Shown in pieces: positions 50,009 to 59,787 of a stretch of DNA of 64,000 bases (positions are counted from its first letter, which is position 1; every line of letters begins with the position of its first letter). Under the pieces are notes generated by a model. It ran no database searches and was not told the DNA's origin. It was given only the letters and a program-made list of their open reading frames with translations. The DNA comes from Hypericum androsaemum (taxonomy: Eukaryota > Streptophyta > Magnoliopsida > Malpighiales > Hypericaceae). The DNA lies in the NCBI GenBank assembly GCA_963995505.1, contig OZ023193.1, positions 2,604,001 through 2,668,000 of the forward strand, written 5' to 3'. The position numbers and the translations under genes were made by a program.

Positions 50009-50597
50009 GGATGAGTTTCTTGCAGAGATTCGTGAGCGTCTTCTCCACGCTAGGCAGTATGCCCGCAATTATTATGATGCTCACCATCGGGACGTCCATT
50101 TTGCGGTTGGAGATTAGGTTTGGCTTCGCTTATTTTATCGGACGGCCTCTTCCCTTCCGGGACATGTCTCCGGGAAACTAGGGCCTCGCTACTATGTGCT
50201 TTACCAGATTGCGGCCAAGGTAGGGGAGGTTGCTTATCGCCTCACATTGCCACCAGGGGCGCGTTTACACAATGTGTTTCATGTCGGGTTGCTCAAACAG
50301 TTTTGTGGCGACCCTCCTGAGGTTCCTCCGGCTTTACCTCCTCTTAAGCACGGTCGTGCTCTTCCGATCCCGGCAAAAGTTGTCAAGGCTGCTCTTCGTC
50401 GTGATATCTGGCATATTTTGGTTCAGTGGCAAGGCTTGCCGGAAGCTGATACTTCGTGGGAGCCTTTGGATGCATTTCGCCAGTCTTATCCAGATTTTCA
50501 GCTCGAGGACGAGCTGTTTTCCAAGGGAGGGAGAGATGTTATGTGGGGAAAAACGTATGAAACGCGAAGGCACAGAAGCAAGACGCAAAGTGGTTAA
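50009..50597 (+). pseudogene. Ty3/gypsy chromovirus integrase C-terminus with chromodomain
   Basis: One plus-strand frame with a single TAG (50115-50117, in place of a probable Trp in the VGD-VWLRL motif). Parts: DEFLAEIRERLLHARQYA, then the GPRYYVLYQIAAKVGEVAYR / LPPGARLHNVFHVGLLK block typical of the GPY/F module of chromovirus integrases, then a chromodomain-like end (WHILVQWQGLPEADTSWEPL). The frame runs about 60 bp into the 3' LTR before its stop. Everything upstream (gag to integrase core) is missing, cut off at the copia LTR junction. Confidence 0.9.
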
Positions 50598-50846
50598 CGG
50601 ATGCCTGTAGCAAGTTCGATCTATTTAGGGTACTTTATTTCCCTTTTCAGTTATTTTCCTTAAATCATTCAGATTCCTATTCGAATTAGTATTCATATTC
50701 CTATTCGAATTAGGGTTAGTATTTCCTATTCTATTGTTGGAGCTTTGGCTATATAAGGCCTAGCTACCCTTTATGTTGATCATCGGAAAATCAATAAACA
50801 AACCTCCTCCTTATTTCTTCTTCTTCTTCTCCTTCTCTCTCTCACA
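50537..50846 (+). repeat. 3' LTR of the chromovirus fragment
   Basis: Starts TGTTATGTGGGG right after a GGGAGGGAGAGA polypurine tract. Contains CTATATAAGG (about 50750) and AATAAA (50793-50798), and probably ends at CTCACA near 50846. The end is uncertain because no second LTR is present. Confidence 0.65.
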
Positions 50847-51454
50847 GCTTCGTCGATCACGACCGGTAAGAGGGGTAAGAAACCTCGCCCGCCTGTGGAA
50901 CACGGCTACAATCTACGGGGACTTCGTGGTCCTTCCACTTGGCAAGCCAAGAAACAAGCTTCAACGGACCAGGCATTCTTTGGAAAGCGGGATGATGAGC
51001 AAGACGGGCACCAAGATCACTCGTAAAATCCAGCGAGCCTGAAATAAATATGCCCGCATAAACAACTCCTTATATACCGGCTTTCATCGTTCACAAAGCT
51101 CAACAGAACAAACAGGAAAACATTCAGAACAACCGAATTCCCAAGGCATCCAAACAGTACAAAAACGAAACAAATCATACCAGAGTAAGAGGACATTCAA
51201 TCTTCTCTTGAAGAATCTGCATCACAAAAAACCAAATCAATCTCTTGCGTACAATACTCGAGCAGACAACAGAACACTAGAACCGCAAAGAACACCAATC
51301 GAAGTAAGAAGGCAGAATCATGTCTGACCTGATAGGCTTTATACAAGCAAGCTTTCGGGCCTCCCGAGAGAGCAACGAAGACGACGGGACACGGCCTAAC
51401 CCTGCACGGGCAATCAATCCACAAGTGAAGCTAAAACAACCAACCAGCTACCTA

Positions 51455-52543
51455 GGCACCGGAGACAGCCTCGGTATCTTCTTCATTAGCACCGGAGACG
51501 GTTTCTGTATATTCACTCTCCTCGGCGGCGGAGACTGCAGCGGCTCGGCCTGGCCACCGGCCAGCCATTTCTCCTCCCCCTCTGGCCTCGACTCCATTTC
51601 CTCATGGGGACGGTTACTGCTTAGCTCGCTTGATTCAGAGATCCTTCCCTCTCTATTGAGATTCTAACACTCTCGTCTAAAAGGGCAGAAAAAGTAAAGG
51701 TTAATTAAAGAAGAAGGCGGTTTTGGAGACATCTGTTTTTCTGGTAGATTAAATATGGAAATTAATTAAAGAGCACAGAAAATTAATTAATCTGAGCTTG
51801 ATGTTGACAATGCATGAGGTCGAGCCGTCGGTTTCGAAACTCCTCGCCGGAAAGACGTTGATCAAGTTATCACTGCCGTAACATATATATACACTCACCG
51901 ACTTAGTAGTTATCTAACAGTATAAACGAGATAAACTTTGGTGAAAACACTCGGTAGTTATCTAACTGTATGCAGGATAGAACTCTAGAACGTTTCTGTA
52001 TCGAAAATTTTTGCAAAAAACTAAATCAAAGGGGAGAAAATAATGATTTATCCGATTTTACCTGAAACCGAGCTTTCTTATAAGCATCTCTTTTATATTA
52101 AGAAAATTAATTAGAAAATAAAAAAAAAGTACAAAAATGGTTATAATTTCGAGATTCGGCAAGTTGAAACCTAGCTCGATCTATTTCAAATTTCTCCATA
52201 CGTACCTCCTCCAGGTCTACGAACTCTGTGGACTCGTTGCTCGAGCAGAACAGAGAAGAAGAAGATTCCTCCAACGTGGAGATGCCAGCTGCCGCGCTGT
52301 AATTCAGCGTCACCACCACCTCCAGATCTACGAACTCGCTGCTCGAGCAGAACTGAGAAGAAGACCCCTCCGACGTGGAGATGCCGGAATTCAGCTCCTC
52401 CTCTTCATCCTCTGACTGGAGCGCCGCGGGGAGGACGACGCCGTCTCCTGTAGCTCGTAACCGGAGTCCGTGCTCGACAAATTTTCCACCGCCTCCTCGC
52501 TAACCTTAGTCGTTCGCTTGGAATGCCTCTTGCATTCCCCCCT
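51455..52543 (-). pseudogene. KRP/ICK-like CDK-inhibitor gene copy A, degenerate
   Basis: Exon 1 is 52543-52206. Its ATG position reads AGG, and a one-base deletion near 52.43 kb shifts the frame. It encodes KRTTKVSEEAVENLSS and, in the shifted frame, two acidic-Ser blocks (GISTSEGSSSQFCSSSEFVD and GISTLEESSSLFCSSNEST) ending FVDLEE before GTACGT. This resembles KRP family exon 1 (..CCSS..FVDLEE then intron). A second putative exon at about 51.66-51.46 kb reads RISESSELSSNR.HEEMES, like the KRP ETTPSSEL..MES segment. The CDK-binding C-terminal motif is not found. KRP identity is a moderate-confidence inference. Inverted paralogue of 59319-59630. Confidence 0.5.
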
Positions 52544-53029
52544 TTCTTCACGCGCTCTCTCTATCTCCCTCTCCCCTTTTTTTTTGTTTACGAAACGGTG
52601 AGTTTTCGGAGTGTAGTTTGAGGTAGCTGGCTTTTTTTCATGAGAGGAGGAAAGGGGAGTTAGCTTTCTTTTCTTTTTTTTCCAGGAGGAGGAAAATGCT
52701 GCCGTGGAGGGCGGATAACTGTTGGATGTGATGAACGGTTGACATCTATTTCTGAGCTTCCGGGTTGTTGGTGGTCCCCCCGCCTTCCACGTGGCAACTA
52801 AAGAATGGTATTGTTGTAAAAAGTAAATAAAATAACAAAGGTGAAATTTTCACGTGCTTGATTGTTAAATTATGATAATGTGTTTTTACTTTTTAGAGTT
52901 TGATTTCTCCAGTAAAGTTAAAGCACATCGGTTCTTTAAATGTTCTCACCGATATTTTTGAAGTAGATTTTTGTTATTTGTCGTTAGACAGATTGTTGAA
53001 TGCTTTTAATTCTTGATCCTAAGGTCGTG

Positions 53030-54441
53030 GTACTAAATACTTGCCATTAACATTGTGAGAAGTACTAAATAGCATTAGAAAGATAACACCAAAAGCTCCT
53101 TTCCCTTGAGTTTATACATGTCCTCTTCTATCCCAGAGAAGAAGGACAGGACAAATACAGTGAATTTGTCTTTTAAGCCTTTCAAACAGTGCATCCGATA
53201 TCAGTCCCATGATGAGGATGATAGTATCTGAGAATAAGACCCATGTGTCTCAGCTTAGGAACTTAATCTACACAATGAAAAGCCGACTATGGTGCATGCA
53301 TCAGCTTTTTCAGACCTGAACATAGCACAAGAAACCCTAGCAGCAACAGACACGACGCTTCTTAAACCGCTAGATCACATTTAATGGCAATAGCCCAAGA
53401 AGCATACAAAGCGGAAGGAATATGGCATACATTGATATAAGTTAAAGCGCCAGGGACGAGAGGACGCACCATAGGAAATACCGGGACATTCTGCACTAGT
53501 AAATTCATGATTTAGTATCATGGCAGCTGTTACAGGGGATCAAGCTACAAACTGAAAACTTCCAATTGCCAGTAAAGTAACAAAGAGGAAACAAGACAAG
53601 AGTGAACAAGTATGAACTTCTTCAGTTCCAACCAGACACGACTTAAAAGATTTTCTGAAGTGGCCAAACTCATTATTGTCCAGACCTAGAAGGCCTTGAA
53701 ATGTGCTAATAGAGTAAACTCAGCAAGGAAAAAAAAATTGAGCAACTTAGCCGTAGAAGCAGGAGCCAACTAAACCGAATCTCCTAAAGAATGTAGAAAA
53801 GAAATAAATTTTGACAACCAATTACACTATAATTCACAAACTTTTTTTTCATAGGTTAGTTGTTTTATGTGTATCGTAATGTAAAATGTAAATGGCACTT
53901 AATATTTACCCACCCCGAGTGTGATTGCAGCCACAGTACATGGCACCTAATATTTACCCACCCCGAGTGTGATTGCAGCCACAAAACTTAAAAAAAACCC
54001 GTCACGGTATAATCCAATGAAAAAAAACTGGAGAACCTATAATTCACAAAACTTTCACCTAAAAAACATTCAAACAAAGTCGTTTCAAACATCTTAATCA
54101 CCAACACAGAATGCACTCAATATCCCAGCAACCTAAAGCTCCAAGTTTTGAATTTCAATCTCATCAGAAATAAAAAAAGACCAAAACTTTACAACAAGAG
54201 GAACACAGACCGTTGACCGCTGCTCGTCCAGCCATTGATCGACGTCCCAAGAGTTCCTCCCACCGCCGGCTTTCCTCGCCAAGGAATCACCGGAGCAAAA
54301 GAATGCCCTTTGACCCAAACCCGAGCCCCGAGAAGCACTCCCGGAGATGGAATTAAGCGACCCGGCAGCTGCTCGGAGGGGAGAAGCTAGATGGGTGAGG
54401 TATATTTGGCGGGAGGCAGAGGAAGAGAATATCTTTAACAT
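53030..54441 (-). pseudogene. Lon-N gene copy 2, truncated
   Basis: Paralogue of the 27.8-kb gene on the minus strand. Exon 1 is 54441-54211 (77 codons, MLKIFSSSASRQIYL..., with about 23 residues more in the presequence than copy 1, then LGQRAFFCSG and NSWDVDQWL). Exon 2 is 53490-53431, with the same VPVFPM.RPLVPGA.TYIN. Exon 3 starts near 53207 but lacks its AG acceptor (CATCATGGGACTG where copy 1 has CATCATGCAGGGACC), is frame-shifted at LLKDAPGT, and is cut by a deletion of about 70 bp that removes its donor. Homology ends near 53030. Exons 4-10 are absent from this end. Confidence 0.85.
53893..53985 (+). repeat. Two-copy tandem duplication (about 49 bp)
   Basis: TAATATTTACCCACCCCGAG + TGTGATTGCAGCCACA appears twice consecutively, in intron 1 of the Lon-N copy 2. 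Copy 1 has no duplication there. Confidence 0.85.
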
Positions 54442-54868
54442 ATTTGAGAGCCCTTTGGGATTCCGACGGCGGTGGGAAGAAGGAGAGGATGAGGTTAAGT
54501 ATATTTAATTATCTATGTTTATAAATCGCATCAACTTGCGGCGCAAATTGTAACCAAAAGTGATCTAGCCCTAGTATCCGAAAGATGATTTTTTTTCCTC
54601 TTTAAGGTAATCACATATATGTAATTGTATTATTGTTTTTTTTAACAAAAGTATTCGGTTATACGTATCACCAAATTAATAATACAAACTTTTCTCTGTT
54701 AGACAATTCAATTTCTCGAATGAAACGGCTAGTGCGACTAACATGACGAATTATCTTCCTAGACAATGGTTTGGTTTCTTTTTTCTTTTATGAGGGTCAA
54801 ACACTTGGTGTATATTGTATTAGCTTGGAAAATCCTGATATAAAATGGTAGCAAGTTAAGGTGGCGAC

Positions 54869-55480
54869 TTAAATGCCAATCGGATGTAACCTAGGTGTAT
54901 AACTAAGCTTATACCTATGCGAATATTCAAATAAATTCGTTTCAACCATCTTAATCTTCAAAAGCAAGCACCACTTTTCCACTGGAAAAAATAAGCATAC
55001 CCCGTGAATTAAGATGATTAAGATGATTAATTGATGTAGCCGTTTGGACGCGGGGAACTGCAACTAGCCGTTGGGATAGGCGGGCCACGTGGGCGGGAAG
55101 CAAGTCGTTATAGCATTGTTCCTCCTACGAGATAATTCGGCAGAAACCAAATACATACATAAATGTAATAATGAAGAAGTTTGAAAAAGGTGCAAAACCT
55201 GGATATTTTCAAGCTCCGCTGCTATCCTAACCAACTCGAGAGTCAGTAGCAAACGTTTATGAACCTACAGTTTTGGAAAAATAGGTAATCACAACGTTTA
55301 TGAACCTACAATTTTGGAAAAATAGGTAATCATATTTGAAGACATCACGTACTAACTCTCTCAACTTATCCCAAATCTTTGTGCACAAGAGTCTTCTTTT
55401 ATGATGTTTCTAGTTATATTTGAGTTGTCTACTACTTACATCTAACTTTTCAAGAATTGCCTGCGCTTCTAATTTTAAGA
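54869..55480 (-). pseudogene. Lon-N gene copy 3 fragment, exons 7-9
   Basis: Minus strand: end of exon 7 (LEAQAILEKLD then GTAAGT, about 55.48-55.44 kb), exon 8 at 55264-55199 (VHKRLLLTLELV.IAAELENIQ, same 66-bp length as in copy 1), and the start of an exon 9 counterpart (TCGTAG then GAGGAACAA, about 55.12 kb). An intron-1-like piece lies at 54.90-54.95 kb. These exons lie upstream of exon 1 of copy 2, the wrong order for one gene. A 43-bp tandem duplication (AACGTTTATGAACCTACA..) sits at the exon 8 acceptor (about 55.25-55.33 kb). Confidence 0.8.
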
Positions 55481-55499
55481 ACTTTTTTAAATTAATATC

Positions 55500-56100
55500 T
55501 TCTTATGAATTGATAACTTTTAGCAAAATATTTTATAAAAAAATTTGGGGTTAAGACACCTCTTTTAAGATATTAAAAAAAATTATTCAAACCTAAAAAA
55601 ATGGTTTTCGTAAATAAATTATATTAAAACAGAAAATATTGAAAAGTATGAAAAAATTATTTTCAATAAATCAACTAAGAAAAACAACCAAAATTCAAGT
55701 GTAAACATTTTTATTTTTATTTTCGTCGAAAACCACTTAATATTTAAAGATAGATAAATTAGTCCAATTTTTACATATCAAGTATCATAAATTTTTATTT
55801 GAGTACTTAAAACACAACAAAGTTAAAAATATTTGTTAGGAAATTTTTGCCAATTTTCAATTGTCTCATTCAACTAAAGTTTGGATTAATATTGATAGTA
55901 ATTTCTGGTAGTGTTCTAAAAAAAATAGGGTCACAAAGGTTTCCAATTTTTTGATTCAACTTATTAAAACTGGAATTCCAAAAAAAAATTTACACCACAT
56001 ATAAATAATAACTTTAATAAACTTTACTTATAAATAAATTAATGGAAAGGGATTGATCATTCTCGATTATTAGGGACGAAGTAGCGGAATGCAAAAAGAT
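55500..56100. other. AT-rich spacer
   Basis: A/T homopolymer-rich; I see nothing supportable here. Confidence 0.5.
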
Positions 56101-56119
56101 GAAGCCCCGATTATAAAAA

Positions 56120-56617
56120 TCAAAACCGCGGACCCTTCCTTCGATCGGACTCTTCCTTCCTCCCTTGGCCGCCTCGACCCCTCATGGCATCATCAACATT
56201 CAAACCCTTCCCCTTCCTCACCGTCCCGTTCTCCTCCTCCTCGTCCCGACGGCGCCGTTTAATCAGCGCAACGGCGGTTTCCGCTTCTCCCCATCCTCCC
56301 AATCTCAGACGACTGACCTCCCGCATCGTCCAACTCACCCGCCGCCGCCAGCTCCGACAGGTAGAACTTCCTCGGTCTCTCAGAGAAATGGCAAGTGCAC
56401 CCGCCGCCCTCAGCTCCACCACGTCCCTCTCCGCCACGGCCAGGGAAATCTCCGGCCACCGCACGGCGTCCGGGAACGGCAGCCGTATCCCGTCGACGAT
56501 GACCACGGGGACGAACCCGAGGGCCACCGACTCCACCAGCCTCGGGCTCCACGGGGCCCACCCCAGCGGGCACAGGCAGAACACCGACCGGACGATCTCC
56601 GACTGGTACCGGCGAAC
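56120..56617 (-). pseudogene. GT47 exostosin-type glycosyltransferase fragment
   Basis: After an AG acceptor (56618-56619) the minus strand reads VRRYQSEIVRSVFCLCPLGW, then APWSPRLVESVALGFVPVVI, DGIRLPFPDAVRWPEISLAV and AERDVVEL. This is the conserved C-terminal part of plant GT47 enzymes of the IRX7/FRA8 (F8H) group, Golgi type II membrane glycosyltransferases of xylan synthesis. After AERDVVEL the similarity is lost and the frame continues as low-quality Arg-rich sequence to 56120. The expected IQRNLWDP-type end is missing. No upstream exons (stem, transmembrane segment) are seen within a few kb. It is GC-rich compared with its surroundings. Confidence 0.8.
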
Positions 56618-56809
56618 CTATGCCTCTCAATTAAATCTAATATCGTTTTTATTTCAATTAAATCCAAAAACCCCAACCTAGAGTAGTGGGATAAGGTTGA
56701 GGTCGCTTCTTGGGGTAGTTGGGGCGGGGGCTGGGGAGACGTAGGGAAAAAAAGGTCGGAAATTTTAAGAAAGATAGTTTAGACATTTCTAGATATAACA
56801 TCAAATCAT

Positions 56810-57520
56810 TAGGGATGGTAGAAATACCCATATTCTGAGGGTCGGACCCTACCCTTATCTTACGGGTCTAGGGTATGTTGACTTTTACTGGGTCTAGGGT
56901 AGGGTATGGGTATGGGTCCATGTTTAGAGGTAGGGTCTAGGGTAGGGTATGAATCCATAGCTAGATCTTGTGGGTCGGATCCTACCCTTACATTTTTACC
57001 CTATTTTAGACTCTACCCTAATTAGACTCTAGTTAGACCCTTGTTAGACCGTATTATCATTGATAATATACTTTACGGTTAACTTTAACATATTTATTAT
57101 GTTATTCCGCAACTACCTTAGAAGATGTCGTAAATGATAGATCACTAGAAGCTGACATGCTTTTTTTTTGAATTGTTTATGTACTTCAAACTCTAAAAAA
57201 AAACTTTGGACTATTGAAATTAAATTGCAAAATTTGATGTTTCATCAATTTTCTATTGAATGTTGATGTGTAACGTAGTAGATGTCTTGAATTTATTTAA
57301 ATTTTATATAAAAATTAAGTTTTGATTAAAAATTATCAAAATGCAAAACGTTAAAGGGTCGGACCCTGCAGACCCTATAGACCCTGGGTTTCAGGAGGGT
57401 AGGGTATGAATCTAACAATAAAAAATTTATAGGGTCGAGGGTAGGGTATGGGTCCATCCAAAAAAACTAGGGTATGGGTAGGGTCCTATCAATACCCTAC
57501 CCTACCCATTGCCATCCCTA
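56810..57520. mobile_element. hAT-type MITE, copy 2 (711 bp)
   Basis: Perfect 8-bp target duplication CAAATCAT (56802-56809 and 57521-57528). TIRs TAGGGATGG on both ends (TAGGGATGGTAG left, TAGGGATGGCAATGG right). GGGTAGGGTATG-type subterminal repeats fill both flanks. Same family as 26488-27107, differing by indels. Confidence 0.92.
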
Positions 57521-57673
57521 CAAATCATCAAAAAAATAATGTTTATATTATTATAGTAGGATAGGATGGTTCTATTTCTAACCATTTTCTGGTACCAGCA
57601 TGTTACTTCCTAAAAATGGTAAGTAGCATTCAAGTCTTCCCCTAATCAATTTGATCATTTGGTCTATATTATC

Positions 57674-58731
57674 CAGGGGCGAAGCGACATTTAAATTGTC
57701 CCCACTTAAATTTTTTTTATTTGATAACTAGATATATTTTTTAATATATATTTTTACTAAAATTAGAAATTGACCCCACTAAAAAATTAATCAACCTAAA
57801 AATTGAAACCAAAATGGTCCATTATCGACTTATCATATGCTAGTCGGGCCCAAGAAAGTATGTATTCTAAATGTCAAACAAGTTATCGAGTTTGAATAGA
57901 ATTTGACCATATGCAAAAGAGTTCTATTCCCTTTCTGAATAGAATCACCAGTTTTATATTTTGAATTACAATTCTTCCTCATATAAGAAACCAACCCTAG
58001 AGCTCCCTTAAAAAAATAAAAAAGAAAGAAACACAACATCCAACCCAAAGCAGACCAGAACGCGTTTGGGGGTCAACTTGGAATAGGGTGAGTTACATTT
58101 TCTTCTTTCTTTGATTAAAGGGTCACGTATATGATATCTATCCCTATTGTTTGCATTATTTCTATTAGGTTAGGGTTTGGATTAGTTGTTAGATTTTGTC
58201 TCGAATTCATTGGTTAGAACTCTATTTCCTATCTGATACCGAACATATTGGGCGATGATGGTAGGCTTGGTCATTGGATATCTTGACATTGGTTAGTCAG
58301 TTAGATAATTATATTGCGGACATAAGATCTAATGATGAATTTTATGATATAAAGAGGTTCGATATTTTGGCTCAGAAGTTGGTGCAAACATAGAGAGATC
58401 TCATTTATCCTACGGTATTTCGACTCCTGAAATTAGCTTTGATATTGCCGGTTGCGACTGCAAGTATTGAGAGAGCCTTTTCTGCCATGAATATTTTGAA
58501 GAATCGTCTTCGTAACAAGATGAGAGATCAATTGCTAGCTGATTGTTTAATGACATATATCGAGAAAGACGTATTTGATTGTATTGACAATATAACTATT
58601 ATGGAGCGATTTCAACGCATGAGTAATCGTAGAGGACAATTATAAATATTATAATTACAATTTACATACGTTGAATTTTTTGAAAAAAATTATATTGCCT
58701 CCACTCCCCAAATTTTCTGGCTCCGCCCCTG
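57674..58731 (+). mobile_element. hAT transposon relic with TIRs and TSD (1058 bp)
   Basis: Left end CAGGGGCGAAGC and right end GCTCCGCCCCTG are inverted repeats. The flanks are an 8-bp duplication with one mismatch, ATATTATC / ATATTACC. Inside, 58279-58645 encodes the C-terminal dimerisation domain of a hAT transposase. Most of the transposase is deleted. Confidence 0.9.
58279..58645 (+). pseudogene. hAT transposase C-terminal dimerisation domain
   Basis: LVSQLDNYIADIRSNDEFYD, then (after one TAG near 58393) RDLIYPTVFRLLKLALILPV, ATASIERAFSAMNILKNRLR and the end RRGQL. This is the hATC domain as found in plant TTF/zf-MYM-like transposases. The catalytic part is missing. Confidence 0.9.
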
Positions 58732-59318
58732 ATATTACCAAATCATAACTTTTATCGCTCAGAAAGTTCGATCAACTAATGAGAAGTTGTAAAATTTATT
58801 GGAGAAATCGAACTCTAAAAAAGCATTATCATGCATACAAAAAATTCACATTTATTGTTTTATATATACTTTTTACAAAAATACCATTCTTTAGTTCCCA
58901 AAATTGGCAAACTTTGAAGTATAAAAATCTTTATCCATCTCCCTCACTGGAAGAAACAAATATTTAAAGGACTAGTTAGTAATTAACCCACAAATAGATA
59001 TTCTCATTTTCAAGTGGAAGTTAGGTATTTCTTTTCTCCGGGTAACAATTTAACAAACCATCCGCGTCCGGTAACAATCAACAGTTTACCCAAATTCCAA
59101 AGGCGGGGACCACCAACAACCCGAAAGCTCAGAAATAGATCGCAACCGTTCATCATATCCAACGGGTCTCCGATCTCCACGACAGCATCCCTTCTTCTGT
59201 AGCTACTAGCTAACTCCCATCCACCCTCCTCCTTCCTTTGCAAGCTACCTGAAACTACACTCCCAAAACTCACCATTTCATAAACGAGAAAATAGTAAGA
59301 GAGAGAGGAAAGTGGAAA

Positions 59319-59630
59319 ATGGGGGAATGCGGGAGGACTTCCAGGCGAATGACTAGAGTTAGCGAGGAGGCGGTGGAAAATTCTTCGAGCGATCTCCACG
59401 AGACGGCGTCGTCCTCTCCCGCGGCGCTCCCGCAGGCGGCCGAATTCTCCACGTCGGAGGAGTCTTCTTCTCGGTTCTGCTCGAGCAGCGAGCCCGGCGA
59501 GTTCGTGGATCTTGAGGTGGTGGTGGTGACGCTGAATTCCGGCGAGGAGGCCGGGATCTCCACGTTGGAGGAATCCTCTTCTCGGCTCTGCTCGAGCAAC
59601 GACTCCGGCGAGTTCGTACATCTGGAGGAG
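59319..59630 (+). pseudogene. KRP/ICK-like gene copy B, exon 1 only
   Basis: ATG at 59319, 104 codons open: MGECGRTSRRMTRVSEEAVE, Ser/Glu-rich repeats ISTLEESSSRLCSSNDSGEF and STSEESSSRFCSSSEPGEFV, ending FVHLEE at a GTACGT donor (59631). Start and frame are intact, unlike copy A. The intron is interrupted by the Pack-MULE-like element (59788-61097), and intron homology with copy A resumes at about 61.11 kb but runs into a minisatellite near 61.34 kb. No second exon is found, so the gene is incomplete. The internal duplication of the ISTxEESSS block is shared with copy A. KRP identity is tentative. Confidence 0.5.
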
Positions 59631-59787
59631 GTACGTTTGGAGAAATTCGAAATAGATCATCTAGCTAGGTTTCAACTTTCCAAATTCAGAAAGTTATTTC
59701 CAACTGTTGTTTCGGTATGGCTTTTCTTCCTTTTTAATTACCTTTCTTTTGTGAGGTTTTTAATTACCTTTCTTAATATAAACGAAA

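Noticed and set aside
56165..56686. Plus-strand Pro/His-rich frames over the GT47 fragment
   Set aside because: Antisense to the recognisable glycosyltransferase segment and GC-driven.
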